Assembly: GCA_030141605.1 (NCBI GenBank)
Contig: JAQGDQ010000877.1
Location: 1 to 64,000, forward strand
From: Tubiluchus corallicola
Lineage: Eukaryota; Priapulida; Priapulimorpha; Priapulimorphida; Tubiluchidae
DNA: 64,000 nucleotides
Direction of reading: 5' to 3'
Shown: piece after piece, positions 23,947 to 36,542 of the stretch
Layout: each line of letters starts with the position of its first letter
How positions within the stretch are numbered: position 1 is the first letter of the stretch
Made by a program: the position numbers and the translations under genes
The notes under the pieces: model-generated
Told to the model about the DNA's origin: nothing
Database searches by the model: none
The model's input: the letters and a program-made list of their open reading frames with translations, nothing else

Positions 23947-26900
23947 ATGTCTAGCTCTGATTCCGAAGCTGAAAACAACAACAAGACTGTGAAACGACGG
24001 CGAGTTTGTCGCAAGGTAGCAACCAAGTCGACGGTCTCCGTAAAGCCACTCGGCATAGATGTAGCTAGCATCTACGGCAGTAGTGTTCGCAATTATTGCA
24101 AACAGAAGGACGGCATTGGTCAACTAGAGGCGGAAAACACACCAAATGACGTTAAAACCGGAGAAGAAATAGACAGTGCCATTTGGGACAGTAAAAGGAA
24201 ATCCAGGAGGAAAAAAGTACTTGCTGATGTTCCCTTGAAACCTGTTCAGAAGTCGCTGTCAGTTAGCTCGAGTAGCAGCGACGATGATTATGACGTTGAA
24301 GTTGAAAAAACGTGAGTAAATTTTCTTATAATTTGTTTACCTCTTTCAGGACCGTAAATGATTGCTGCATTTTGCACAGGTTCATGAAGTACTGCTCTCA
24401 CTAAGTACCGATTACATTATATTTTATAATTTTTATACTTTTCTACTCCTCACACTATAGATTTTCATGCAAAATTATATATGAAAGCCATTTGCTTACT
24501 GTAGACAAATCAAACCTCAGTTTATGACGAAACAATTTAAATAAAGCTTTCAGTAATTGCAGTGTTTGCACGGTAACAATGTACAGAACGACTTGTGTGA
24601 AATTAGCCAATGTAGAAAATTTCAACTATCCAGACACAACACTCTGATACACTTTGGCCAAATTCCTGTTAAAAGTTAAATGACTTTAATTTCTCCTTGG
24701 CTGATCGGTTGGCTTTTCCTGAAACTCTGTACAACGGACGGTTCTCTTGGGCGGTGACAAGCACGCAATGATTAACTATGTGTGTACAATCATGCAAGTG
24801 TACACCAGACTAAGCTACTCAATAAGCTAATTTCGAGTGCCTGAAATGGGCGTGCTCTTCTTAATTTTATCCAACTATAAGTGTTTAAGCAAATAGCGCG
24901 ATTGGATAGCCAGTTTCCTTTGAATAGAACAGTATCTAAATTCTAATCATTTAGTTATGTCTGTGCTCATACAGTATCAGAAAAGTCATAGGCCTTATAA
25001 GCTATTTTTGACTGATACAGTCCTGAGGGAGTTAAAGAACAAGACCATAGCTCAGAATATCTTCCTCTAAATTGCCTCACGTTCACTTCATGAATAGCAC
25101 TAGGTAAAACTTGAACATTTCAACTCCAACGTTAATTGCTAAATGTAGCCATTTTAATAATTGACTTATTTAGTACAGTGGTAACTAGGGTTAGCATACA
25201 TCCGGGTTTCCCCGGACACGTCCTCTGTCCGGGCGGGTTTTCAAAAAATCGGCATTTTGTCCGGGTTTTGCCTCAATTCGTAAGTATGTACGAACGTTGC
25301 CAACTGCAGAGGCGTCCGACAGTACGAGACAAAGAAAAGCTCAATAATTTTCAATAGAAGATGTTGCTAACATCTCAAAATGAAACCCTTGTAAAAACTT
25401 TGTGTACATATTTACTGAACAAAAGTAAGCAAAGTAAGCACATCACTATGGGTCACATGACTCACACCGCATTTGCATTTGCATTGTTTTAATAGACCCC
25501 AGACTGGTCATTTTTGCCTACTTACAAGTGTCCGAAAAAGTGCCCTCTTTTTCAGCTCAGACAATATGGTAACCCTAGTGATAACTTAAAAGAGTTCTGT
25601 TAGCACATTTCAGACTCGGTTAATAAAATAAAGTTAATATAAGCAAATCATTGGTTTTGGTAGGAAAGAATGGACTACAAACGTTATTTTGTAACAAAGT
25701 ATTAGCCATTTCTTCCTTTCTAACCTGAGCCATCATTTAAGAGTATGTTGACCGAAATTTCGAAAAGTTACAAGTGATGATTGGAATAAATTTGTGTTCT
25801 AAAATGCAACTTCATCTCAAAATTACGTAACGGTAAAGGTGAAAAAGAGCGTTTAGCATTAGAAAAGCACTCAAGTTACGAACGAAAGTACTCAAGTTTT
25901 TGGTACGTTGTCTGTAAGATTGATTGTTATGCGGTAAGTTATACCTAGTTAATATTAATTTTAATTAATTAATTATGCCCTTTAAAATTTTTATTCATCA
26001 AAGAGTTTTACTTAAAGCTTGACACATTTTCACACTTTCTGAAATTTGCATTGTTTAGCTGTTAAAATGGTTCGCATTGATGAAAGTGTATTCAACAATG
26101 TAAGATATTTCGCTTAATGAAGATAATATGTCCCATCATAAGGTCCTAAGGTGGCATTAAATAAAATCACAGATCTATAGAAATAGTGATAGGGATGTGG
26201 TATAGTTGTATCTCACTGAAAAAAATCACCAACATTTGGCCTGTAACATTCAGTGTTTTGTTAATTTCTGCTACATGGTGCCAGCTTTTTTACTTTCAGG
26301 TCGTCCGTCAGGACAAATCGGTCTCCCACTCCACCTCCGATGGACGTCGCAAGACGACGACCAAAGAGAAGACTGAACAGAAGTACAAAGAAATTGCTTA
26401 GGTAAGGGTTGTTTTTATACAAATTTTTATTACTGAAATTTGTATTTCTAATGCACTTGTTGTAAAAAAATTACTTGCAAGGCAAGGGTTTTACTTCCAA
26501 GCACTTATTGACGATGATGATTTTAGTGTGGCGCATGTCATTACCATGTTGTGTTTAGTACAGTGAGATATTGTGCCAAAAACAAATACATTTCATATTT
26601 TAAAACTGCTAAATTTGTGTTTGCTACATTGCTGTCTTGAGGTGGCTTTCATGCAGATAATACTAAACCTTAAAACTTGTGAATATTTGTCACTTTGACT
26701 ACAGCTAGAAGCAAATATAAGTGGTCTAGCAATTGTAGTTCTAGAGCCTAAGAAACTAGATATGAAAATTTGAAATATGAATTAGTGAACTAGGTATGAA
26801 GTCTAGCTTAAAGCTAATATTACACGCAACAAATGCACACTCTATGGAGCCATAAAATTTAATCTATGTGCAATATAAAAAAATTATTAGCCAACTATTA

Positions 26901-29900
26901 TTGTAACTTAAGCCATAGGCTGTTAAAAGGATTGCATTCCCTGAACTTGTGAGATATTAACTCTCAGACATTACATGGAGACACCTTTTACAAAACACAT
27001 TAACAGTCATAGATCAACAATGAAATATAAAGAAACTAACAAACTAACTTTTATCGTTATCGCAAAACAGAACCCAATCTTAAGCTGTAGGTCAAAACAA
27101 TCTACTCTTTAATACATTGAAAGGAAACATACTATTTTTTCAAGAATGACTTACGTGAAAGAATTATTACCTCATATTAAAAAATTATTAGCCAACTATT
27201 GTCACACTTTAAGCCATAGGCTATTAAAAGGATTGCGTTCCCTGAACTTCTGAGTATAGACTTAGTTATTGCCAGTCATGATCGTAATATTGCAGGTTAG
27301 TGTCCTTCTAGGTTGAAATTTCGTAGTCAATACAATTTCGTACATAACAACTATCAAGTCTCTTGTTTTGTAACTAATAAGTAAGTGAATACTGTAAATT
27401 CATATTTTTAGAGTTTTGATTTTGTTTTCACTTAGCCTTAAGGTAAGACTCCATGTGCGCGTAATGCGCGATGCGTATACAACAATTTGCATTTAAAAAC
27501 GTGGAAGTGTTTCCGTGCATACGTAATGCATAATTTTGAATGCATGATCCATATTCACTAGAACACGATGGCTATCGTCTTAGCTTTAGTTTAATACCCA
27601 ATCAAAATAGCGTTTGTTTTTCGCAAACTTAAGTTATCATTTCGCAATTTTAAGTTGTCCGAGGTAGGAACGTGTACTTGTCTAAGAAATATTTGACTTC
27701 TTTTACAAGCTTACCTTAAATTTAATGAAAAATATTTTATAACTGTGTTATAAAACTGCAGGTAGTTTTTTCAAGTAGGTTTTTCCAGAAAATTTTCTAA
27801 TCCCGATGTCATTTTTTCTTTTCATTTTCTTGATTTCGGAGATTCTCTTCATGTGCAGTACAAGATTCTTAAATGTGCTCTGTTGGTTTTGTTTTGTAAT
27901 TTTGTAAGTTTACCACTTTAATTCAACAAGTTAACTAAATACTATAAACTGCGAAGCTTCAAAATCTTCATGCGAGAAATTTCATGAACAATTTTTCGTA
28001 CGTGAATAAAGATATTGGTGCCCTAGACTGAAGACACGTGAATAGATCTTACGTATCAACAATAACTTTTAATTTTTCTAGTTTTTTGAGTACTTTGTTG
28101 TACTTATAATATTGTTAAGTTTCACACTTATGTGTGACTCTTCCTACATTTAAGGACTATGTAAAAAGGGAAAACTAATTGATGTGTAATTTATTTATAT
28201 AATTTGTAGCCGAGTGGACACTGCGGTAGCTACGGCAAGGATTGCCAGTTTTGTCACGCAGTCGCAATACGACTCGAGCTTTAATGACAGCAGTAATGTT
28301 ATATGTGTAGATAGTAACGAGGAGGATGAGAATATCGATGTAAAATTTCGAGTTAGCGGCGCTGTGAAGCGTTACACGATGACAAAGGTTTGTCTTCAGA
28401 AGTTCATTTCACCTCTGATCAATTTTACTTGCATGTATGTTTTTATATTGTTTTGTGCGTTGCAAGCTGGGATCAAGCACTCAGTGGCATGACCTACTTA
28501 ATGAATGTGATTGCGGCAAGACCAGTACCTACCTATTCATCAAAGATGAGGCACTGGTGCAGCAGGAGTGTCTTGGCCAGTTCGTGTGTACGTCTGCCCT
28601 TAGCTTGACGAATTGCTGATGGCATTATTGCAAACTGAATGGTTATGGTGGAACAACTGAAGTTAAGCAATACTTGGTTCTTACATGATGAGTGGATGAC
28701 TACCTGGAAAACTGCCATGGTAGCTGCTGGTTTAGTCCATCTGATTAAGCCTGGATATATACATATGTATGTATGTATGTGGCTATATCATCTTTGGTGA
28801 GAAGACCATCACTATAATGAAAATGTTCCATCTATGCCTGAACCATCTGTGTTTCATCGACTCTGCTGTTGATTCATGGATCACATCTTGTGGTGCACTG
28901 AACTATATAAAAACGATACATAAGTGGGCAGAAGAACTTAATTTATAAAAAAATCCAAGAGTTATTAACATCAAAGGAAGATTTAAGAACTTTAAAGTGG
29001 GTGCAAATGCCTGGTTCCTCTCCTGAGTGCATACAAATTTCTGTCCTTTTCTCAGTAGTTGTAAAAGTGGCTTTTCGATAACTAATATTTCCTTACATAG
29101 GTTGTGTAGTTGTAATTAATATCAACATTAATTTTCCTATTTTAGTATATCTAAGTACTGCGCTAAGCAAGATTTACCATATATACCTGTGTACAAGTCG
29201 ACCTTATGTGCAAGTCGATGTGCATTTTAAGACCAAAAATTGCATCATTTTATATATTACCTGTGTACAAGTCGACAATAAAATATTAACATTAATCTTG
29301 TGGTTCATCACCTTCCCTTTTGAAGAAAAGATAATAATTTACTTAAATTAATACCTCTGCGTAGTTGTGTTTTATATACACGTGTATATTGCTAATCGAT
29401 ATTTTGCCAATAATACACACATATACAAGCCGACAGGCGGCAGCACCTGCACAACATTGGCGGTTTCCATGTTCTGATCTAGTGCTCCGTCGCTAGTTTA
29501 TTTATCAGTAATATATAAATTTTAACTTAATTTCACTTACATTAAAATAAATTACAGTAATATTTGTTAATTTTGTGAAGTAATGTCAAGATGCGAACAT
29601 TCTCTGATGTGAAGTCCAGCATATAATGAAGGATTATTTCTTTACATATTCATATTGTAGACGACTCTTTAGCGTCATCTCCCAAAAACATATCGTAAGT
29701 ATAAGTCGACCCCAAAAATTTTACCTTGAAATCGCCTCCCAAAAATTCGACTTGTACATAAGTATATGCGGTAACTGCAAATTATTTGATGTGAATTAAA
29801 GGGTTAAAAGTATCACATATGTGGGGTGCATGTACAGGGTAGTTTTTGCTATTTTAGAGTGAACCATTTGAGAAAATCATCTGCAGGATAGCTGCTGAGA

Positions 29901-32203
29901 AAAATGTGGACGAAACTCGTGTCTTGCTGTCGTTAAACGACACGAATATTTCTCCTCGTGAAACGCCTGCTAGTCGTAATGTTACCATAGCTGATATTAT
30001 AGGTAAGCTTAGATACTAACAGCTTAAATACCAATCATATGAAAACCAAAGTATCTCTTCGTTATTTAAGCACTGTATAGTTTATTTGGACAAAAGCTGT
30101 TTGTATCTGTCCTTGAATGTTGCCATTTTATTCTCATAGAGGGAAATGATGTTGTTTGAAAACGATGCTAGAAACAATGAAGGAAGTCTTTATTGTGTGT
30201 AATGTAATGTATTTTTTTTAAGTAAGTCTTCCTTTAAGGATTCCCCATTTAGCAATGTTTTGTCTTAATGACGCACGTTTCACTTCAGCAATGATTTTTT
30301 GACTTTGCTCAAAGCAAATTTTTATTTCATCAGCAACAGTTTTACTTAATTTGATGCATTAAAACAGAACATATTTATTTTATTCTGTTGTAAAAATGCT
30401 CTAATAACGTAAACATTGTACACGTTTTTGTTCTCCCGACTGCCGACTAAATACCAGCTATTAATATCAAGTGAGACCTGCTGCTACAGCAGCTAGGCTA
30501 AGTGTCTAGGATGCTAGGATAGAATTCCCAAGGTAGCCCAGGCCTTGGCATTGACTGTGCAGTATTTATTAACTACTACCTACGTTTAAACACTAATGAA
30601 AGAGAATCCACTGTAACTAGGTGGTGGTGAGTAAGACATATAGGTGGTTTCAATTAAACAGAACGAAATTAATCTGTAGAAACACGAGTAAAACTTCTAA
30701 AATGTTTAATTAACATGAATTAACCGGCATTGATTTTTGCCTCTGGTATTCATTAATCTCATTTCTTTTACATGACTTTGTCTATGCACATCTTGGCTTC
30801 GTTTAGCATTGTTTCGCTTAATGTCGCATTTTGCTGGAGCGCATTAGCGTTGTTAAACGAGGACTTGCTGTATTTGGAGTTTTGTGCAGCTACTGACTTA
30901 TTTTATGAAGGTTTTTCCTTCAAATTGTGTGACTGTTTTGAGTTTTAAATTGAGTTCTTACCACCATAGTTTGTACATTTGCAGATTGTTACATTGTGAC
31001 ATCGTCAACTGTCAGGGAGGAAGCAGAACACATAATTCCACCTCAAGATCTTGTCAAGTTAAAAGTGCAGAGTAAAGGCATCAGGTCCGCTACTGAGATA
31101 TCATTAGGAAAGGTAAATTTGTGCGTTTTCATTCGCCGTGCTGATTCTGGCTGTTTACCTCGCAGCAAGAGGATGTATTCAGAACCGAGCGTGGCTATCG
31201 CAGCAAGAGGATGTATTCAGAACCGAGCGTGGCTATGCCTTGATAACTAATATGTGATGAGATTGATCTGGATTCTGACAAGCGAAATAAAAAATAAGGT
31301 GGAAAAGTCTGTACCTGTTTTGCATGAAATTCACAAAAAGTGGTTCAGTTTTAAATGGTATTAGTCAATAATTAAATTTTAAACGATGTTGACCAAATTG
31401 TCCGACTGGCTTGGAAGCTGATCATCTCATTTATGTACAAAGCAGGTAATAAGTGTAAGAAAATAGATTATTATTGTACCACTATTTGCTGACGTAAATT
31501 ACAGAGTACGTATATTATATCCGTGGTCACATAAGCCACTGCCTTGAGAACTGATCTGAAATTTGCAAGAAAGCGACATTTATGTTGTGTTACGCTTTCA
31601 GTTCATATTAGGCAGTGAAATAGTCAGAAGTGATTCCTGGAGATAACCAGAAAGTACTTCTTTGTACCTTTCTAAGAGGACTGTGACATTAATTGTGAAA
31701 GTAATTTTTCTTTCGTCATCATCATGAAATGATAAGTGTGGCACTGAGAAGTGATAGTAACTCCTGGCACTGAGAATTGAGAAGCACTGAGAATTGATGT
31801 AACTCCTGGCACTGAGAATTGATAGTAACTCCAAAGTGACTGAATGAAACACAACGAATGTTGCTATGCACATATGAAAGAGTTTACTCATTATATGGTA
31901 TCTAACTCTTTAGCTGCCGTATAATTTTAGAGGAAGAAATGTCTGTGAGCTGCTCCTCTTCTAAGTACCATCTGTTTTTTTTTGCAGTTCGAGTCGATGT
32001 CTAAGCTGATGATCAAATACTCCCAATTCTGCGGTATTTCTCCGGATAGAATCCGCTTTGAATTTGACGGCGATACCGTAGGTAAGAGCGACACGCCTTC
32101 TTCGTTAGACATGGATGACGGCGATTGTTTGGACGCTGTCATTAGATGTGAAGATTCAGCCAATGACCCGGAAGTGCGGGTAGTCTCGTGCCCTTTAGTG
32201 TGA
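23947..32203 (+). CDS. NFATC2IP: NFATC2-interacting protein homologue (NIP45/Esc2/Rad60 family), tandem SUMO-like domains, 377 aa
   Basis: Exons 23947-24311, 26300-26401, 28210-28387, 29858-30002, 30985-31112 and 31988-32203 (TGA) join in frame to 378 codons; human NFATC2IP is 419 aa. The N-terminal half is charged and disordered: SSSSSDDDYDVEVE near residue 115, then RSPTPPP and a basic stretch RRRPKRR. VICVDSNEEDE (186-196) fits a SUMO-interacting motif followed by acidic residues. SUMO-like domain 1 covers about 198-270 (begins IDVKFRVSGAVKRYTM). SUMO-like domain 2 covers about 287-362 (begins VKLKVQSKGIR and includes IRFEFDGDTVG and LDMDDGDCLDAVI). No C-terminal di-glycine is present, as expected for domains that are not conjugated. 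The family binds UBC9/SUMO-pathway factors and acts in genome stability; NIP45 also modulates NFAT-driven transcription in mammals. Exon 1 supplies the first ATG. Confidence 0.93.
25186..25577. mobile_element. hAT-like MITE, 392 bp
   Basis: Ends TAGGGTTAGCATACATCCGG and, reversed from the right, TAGGGTTACCATATTGTC. It is flanked by GTGGTAAC (25178-25185) and GTGATAAC (25578-25585), an 8-bp duplication with one mismatch, as hAT elements make. The interior is rich in CCGGG/CCGGAC motifs and has no transposase. Lies in NFATC2IP intron 1. Confidence 0.82.
26877..27255. repeat. Direct repeat pair, about 75 bp, about 300 bp apart
   Basis: AAAATTATTAGCCAACTATT...AAGCCATAGGCT(G/A)TTAAAAGGATTGC(A/G)TTCCCTGAACTT occurs at about 26878-26952 and again at about 27179-27251. 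It lies in NFATC2IP intron 2. Nature unknown. Confidence 0.7.
29177..29771. mobile_element. TA-flanked TIR element, 595 bp
   Basis: Left end CCATATATACCTGTGTACAA then GTCGAC; right end reversed CCGCATATACTTATGTACAA then GTCGA. TA sits on both sides (29175-29176, 29772-29773). The motif TACAAGTCGAC recurs inside at about 29265. Tc1/mariner-like by target site; no transposase frame. It ends 86 bp before NFATC2IP exon 4. Confidence 0.75.
30219..30870 (+). mobile_element. Tigger/pogo-like MITE, copy B (diverged), about 650 bp
   Basis: Co-linear with 9631-10358: left AAGTAAGTCTTCCTTTAAGG, then ATGACGCAC, GTTTTTGTTCTCCCGACTGC and TACCTACGTTTAAACACTAA; right end GTTAAACGAGGACTTGCTG followed by TA. 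The left terminus has mutated from the CAG start and the arms are more diverged than in copy A, so this is an older insertion. Lies in NFATC2IP intron 4, ending 114 bp before exon 5. Confidence 0.8.
31163..31240. repeat. Two tandem 38-bp units
   Basis: CGCAGCAAGAGGATGTATTC followed by AGAACCGAGCGTGGCTAT occurs twice head to tail, 50 bp after the NFATC2IP exon 5 donor, in intron 5. Confidence 0.8.
31372..31630. repeat. Interspersed repeat shared with 35250-35410
   Basis: GTTGACCAAATTGTCCGACT...GTACAAAGCAGGTAATAAGTG and, later, TTCATATTAGGCAGTGAAATA recur with differences at about 35266-35340 and 35378-35400 in the same order. This suggests two copies of an unnamed element. Lies in NFATC2IP intron 5. 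Confidence 0.5.
31728..31835. repeat. Short degenerate tandem repeat
   Basis: The motif CTCCTGGCACTGAGAATTGA, with variants (GCACTGAGAAGTGATAGTAA), recurs about four times. It lies in NFATC2IP intron 5, upstream of the last exon. Confidence 0.7.
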
Positions 32204-32879
32204 CCGAACACTGTGCTGAAGAATTAGCTCTCTAGTGCCAATTTGTTATCAGTTTTATTATGTAATTCGATTAAAATTTTTTAATGAAAACGATATATTT
32301 AACAACAGCTACATAAATGAACAAATTTTAGAGTCTTGTGAGCATGTGCGTCGGTTAGTGGCGACGTTTCCAACAACGAAACACGACATTTGCAACCTTT
32401 TTTATGGTGTATTATTGGACTTATTTCAGCATGACTTTTGTCAGAAAATGTAATTTAATTTTATAATTAGTAACTCTGTGACCGAGTTATACCTGTAGTT
32501 TTACATATAATTGGTAATTAGAGAGATAGTTTGTAGAAGTGAGACGGTTTAGAAAAAATTGTGAGTACCATACGGACCCTGTGCACAGATTGTAACAGGA
32601 CTGTAGAGTAATTTATTCGTTGTTCACTTCATAACACTATCATAATTGCTTGATTAATGTGTATTGTTAATCAATTATTTACTACCTAGTAATGTTTTGC
32701 AGTATTACGGTCGATAGTTTTGAAGTTGTACCAAACTTTTTGCAAAGTCTTCCTCACTCATGAAGTTGTGATTAAGTGTTTTACTACTTTACTGGCTACT
32801 GAAAAGCGTCGTTATTAAGTATTATTCGTGTAAACTTCATGCGGCAGAAATTGTGCGTGTTTAATGCAGAAAACAGTTA

Positions 32880-32976
32880 CAGTCAAACCTACTTTATTTC
32901 ACCTACTGTAGGAATGCTAAAAATTGGTTTTAAACAAGTTAGGCATTATGGGAGGGGGTGTAACTAGGTTAGACTG
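32880..32976. mobile_element. Very short TA-flanked MITE, 97 bp
   Basis: CAGTCAAACCTAC at the left and, reversed, CAGTCTAACCTAG at the right, both next to TA (32878-32879, 32977-32978). It lies 680 bp past the NFATC2IP stop, probably in its 3' UTR. Too short to classify beyond the TA target. Confidence 0.55.
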
Positions 32977-33034
32977 TAGTTCGCTTAATTTTTGAGTTTA
33001 TCATGCATGTGGTGTCATTAGTTGGCGACCTTAA

Positions 33035-33487
33035 CAGTGGCGGTTCGTGTATAGGTACTGTGGAACTGCAGCACCCATTTTTCTCTCTTTCTTTATACTG
33101 GTACGAAACCAGAGCACGTGCGGATAGTACTGCTTGCTTCACAGCCCAGCACAGTGCGCTCCAGCCAACGCGGTGTTAGACTGTTGTGTGCATGCGGCCA
33201 TACGCAGGTAGAGAAAGTACTACTGCTCACGCAGTTTGTTACCATTTGCCACGTGAATGGATCCAGCTTGAACTGTGCGACAATTTAGGCTGTTAGTAAA
33301 AAAAATATTTTTTTGCTTAGGATTTTATCAAGTTTAGGTATATACTTTCATATGTTTGTTTGTTTAATGTTACAACATTACAACATTAAAATTAGATATG
33401 TTTGTATTGTTTTGCATAGTATTGAAACAATAGTAAAGATTTTGGTGAAGCAGCACTGCCACTAATTTTAGCTACGAGCTGCCACTG
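33035..33487. mobile_element. hAT-like MITE, 453 bp
   Basis: Left end CAGTGGCGGTTCGTGTATAG; right end reversed CAGTGGCAGCTCGTAGCTAA. The flanks GACCTTAA and TTTCTTAA share five of eight bases, a weak 8-bp duplication. The right half resembles 46190-46375 (AGTATT-AAACAA-GAAGCAGCAC-CACTAATTTTAG), so the family has a second partial copy in this window. Confidence 0.65.
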
Positions 33488-33821
33488 TTTCTTAAACAGG
33501 TTCAGTTGCATTTAACCAGCCCTTTGTGTAAAAAAATAATACAGACATTAAACTACATAATTGTGCAGTTTGTCTGATTACAAGAATTTCTCTACCATGA
33601 ATGAAATCTAGGTGCTAAATTTTTCTAGTCTATCTTAGCTCACAAACTTGTAACATTAGTATTGTATTTTATGTGCTATAAGCTTAGTCTAGCAGTATTT
33701 AACAAAATGTGTAACTCTTTTGACTTCCTTGTTAATACGTTTTTCACTTTGTTAAAAATTGTTCTGCTTTTGAACTGGTAAGACTGAGCAACACTTGTTC
33801 CTCTACGTTAGTAGACCTAGG

Positions 33822-34553
33822 CAGTGCTTAAAGTGTATTTATGGTAAGGGGTTCATGGCAAAGAGAACAAGAAACAGCTAGTAGGTCTGGAAGAGTGCCT
33901 CAGTGGGATCCAGGGCTTGTATTTTCCTTGATTTTAGGCTTTTGGGACCTTTAAAAGTCGAAAAATGGCAGTTTAGTAAGCAACTTTTCAATCGTTTTCG
34001 CTATTAAGGATACCAAATTGAAATGTTAATTCAAAAACAGCAATTTCTTTTTAATCAGTGAATTAAGTAATTTTCATCCACTGGCTTTTACACTTTACCC
34101 GGTATAAGTCTTGGCCTTGTCAAACCGTTTAACCGCGAGGAATCACTGAGCTAACAAAATACAGCAAGGTGCAGTAGCTCTAATTTACATGTTGATTTAC
34201 TTCTGCCAAAGACAATCACGTGACTCACGCCAACTGATTACAGCTAAACTTTGTTGTGCCTAACTTTTCAAGTCTAAAAGTAAAATAAGTTACTAGGCGA
34301 TAAAATTTGTTAACTCATTATACTACTTGTGCACAACTTCTCAATAAACGTTTTTCTTTTTTTCTGAAAAATTGCAACAAAAAATGAGGCACAGTTCAGA
34401 CCAGTACAGTTGACTGAAAGACGGAAATTGTACTACTAACATACGAAGACAGTTAAATGGTGAGAAAACTAAATATTCAGCCAACTGCGAGAGAATGTTT
34501 TTCTCTAGGTGCAGGGTCTGCGACCTTGAAAACCTGGCACACTTTAAGCACTG
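33822..34553. mobile_element. hAT-like MITE, 732 bp, with 8-bp target duplication
   Basis: Left end CAGTGCTTAAAGTGTATTTA; right end reversed CAGTGCTTAAAGTGTGCCAG. The flanks are GACCTAGG (33814-33821) and GATCTAGG (34554-34561), seven of eight identical. No transposase frame. It lies between the NFATC2IP stop and its distal poly(A) signal. Confidence 0.85.
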
Positions 34554-34705
34554 GATCTAGGCATCCTAAGCATTAAATATGTTGTTTTTTATACCGGTAC
34601 TGCAAATTATATACTTGTACGGGTATTATTTGTACATACAAACACATATCAATTACTCGGTGTATGTAAAGTTTAAGTTGCTTTTTCCTTGCATTCTGGA
34701 TATGC

Positions 34706-34711
34706 AATAAA
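34706..34711 (+). promoter_or_regulatory. Candidate distal poly(A) signal of NFATC2IP
   Basis: AATAAA in ATGCAATAAAACG. It would give NFATC2IP an about 2.5-kb 3' UTR. Earlier AATAAA-type sites may be used instead. Confidence 0.4.
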
Positions 34712-34741
34712 ACGATTAGTAACATAAGTCTTATTTTGCAT

Positions 34742-34747
34742 TTTATT
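34742..34747 (-). promoter_or_regulatory. Candidate distal poly(A) signal of the DGCR2-like gene
   Basis: TTTATT on the plus strand (AATAAA on minus), 31 bp from the plus-strand signal at 34706. It would imply a 3.4-kb 3' UTR. Closer minus-strand AATAAA sites exist, for example near 36693. Confidence 0.35.
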
Positions 34748-36542
34748 CATTATAGAAAGTAAACAAATATGCACAATTTTACTTGTACATAACTATTTAC
34801 AAATAAAATACTTTAAATCAGCAAAAAAAAAACGTTGACAACAATTACTATAGCTGCACAGCAAACATTGAACCACAATGCGCCAAAAGCCCCCAAGCAC
34901 ATAAGTAACATCAAGTGAGATTCATTCGATGAGAAATTCGGGTTTTTAAAATGTTTAGTTACAACTGATTTGCCAAATCAACAACTTTGTGACAGTTCTG
35001 TATCACCAATCAAATTTCAACAAAATCCACTGTATCACCTAGATTTGGAAATATAGTATTTTTATGTCCTTTCATGAGTTATTTGCAAGAGAAAACTTAT
35101 TTGTATAACGTGAAATGAGTCAATAAACCGAAAGGACAAAAATCCCATTAAATGCAAATATCCAGTAAGATGTCAAATTTGTAAAGAACTTGTAAATTAG
35201 AACTTTATAAGGAAATTTATATGAGATTCCCAAAAAAAAAGTCGTTAAATATTAAGCAGCATTAACCAAATTGTCCGACTACAATAGCTATGAAGCGGAA
35301 CATGTAAGTTATATACAAAAGTAGTTAATAACAGTAAAAAAATTGATCATGTATCATCTGGCATGCCATGTTATCAGCTCATACTAGGCAATGAAATACC
35401 GACAAATAATCAAAAAAGCCTGTACAAATTGTGCAAGGCTTTCATTAAAGGAAAACCAGACGATTGTGTTAACATCAGTTCAGAATAAAGAATGCTCTAA
35501 AATATTGAAAACTACAATTGTTTTTTCTAAATCAAAGCTCTGATTAAATAATAATTACCTTGGATACTCAAATTTCGTTAAACTTTCAAAGCTATGCTTG
35601 GCTCAGTGAATTTACTAAGATTGGCAACGGCGCCTTTTTGTCACATGCGTGTGACCGACAAATAGAAGGCGCTAAGTATGATCATGAACTGCAGTGCTAG
35701 TTTCTGACGTCATATGACGTAGATCCGATTTCTGTAACATCACGCGTTTAAGCAGTAACACTTACGCAAATACTCTTGAAGTGCAAGGGAAGATATCTGC
35801 CATTGCACAAACTGTGGCTATTTCTGACGTAAGCAATAGCTGTGTTCGGTTGCCGTTAATTGACTTTCTAGGCCGATTATTCAAATATAAGAAACAATTG
35901 ATAACTTTTATAGCCAAGAAAATGTATATTTTGGACAATAAATTAAAATGAGATTGAGTCTGATCAATCGTCCGGTTTTGCTTTAAACACATCAAAGATG
36001 GCCTGCATTTCTATACCAGAGATTCTGATAAAAAACAATAAAAACATTGTATGTTATCTGCATCGTGTACAAATTAAGAACGAGCTATACTGTTAATATA
36101 CTACAGCATAAGATTTCACATACAAAGATAAAAACGTTATAGGCACTAAAATTTTACTAGCAAATTTAAAACAAACAAACAATGAGATTGAAACGGGGAT
36201 TCTTCCTAAAACTTGCAGCTAGTTGTCACAGGCACATGGTTAAGCATTTCAGTTGAACTTAAACAGGGTACAATCAGACAAGCAAAACTAGAGACGCAAA
36301 GCCTAAAGTTTTCACATCCATCAAACATCGATTTTCTCAAATTTCATAAGAACAAACCACCTTTGTCATACCGTATAAATTAAATATGTTACGATTAAGC
36401 CACCCGCAATGCTTGCGAGATTTTTGCATCTGTCGACTTTAACGTATGCTTAGCCTGTCAATTTTGCAGAAGTGTAACACGGCTATTTTTGGATATAGTG
36501 AAATCAAGCCAAGGAATAAAAAATTTATAAATAAAAGACTTA

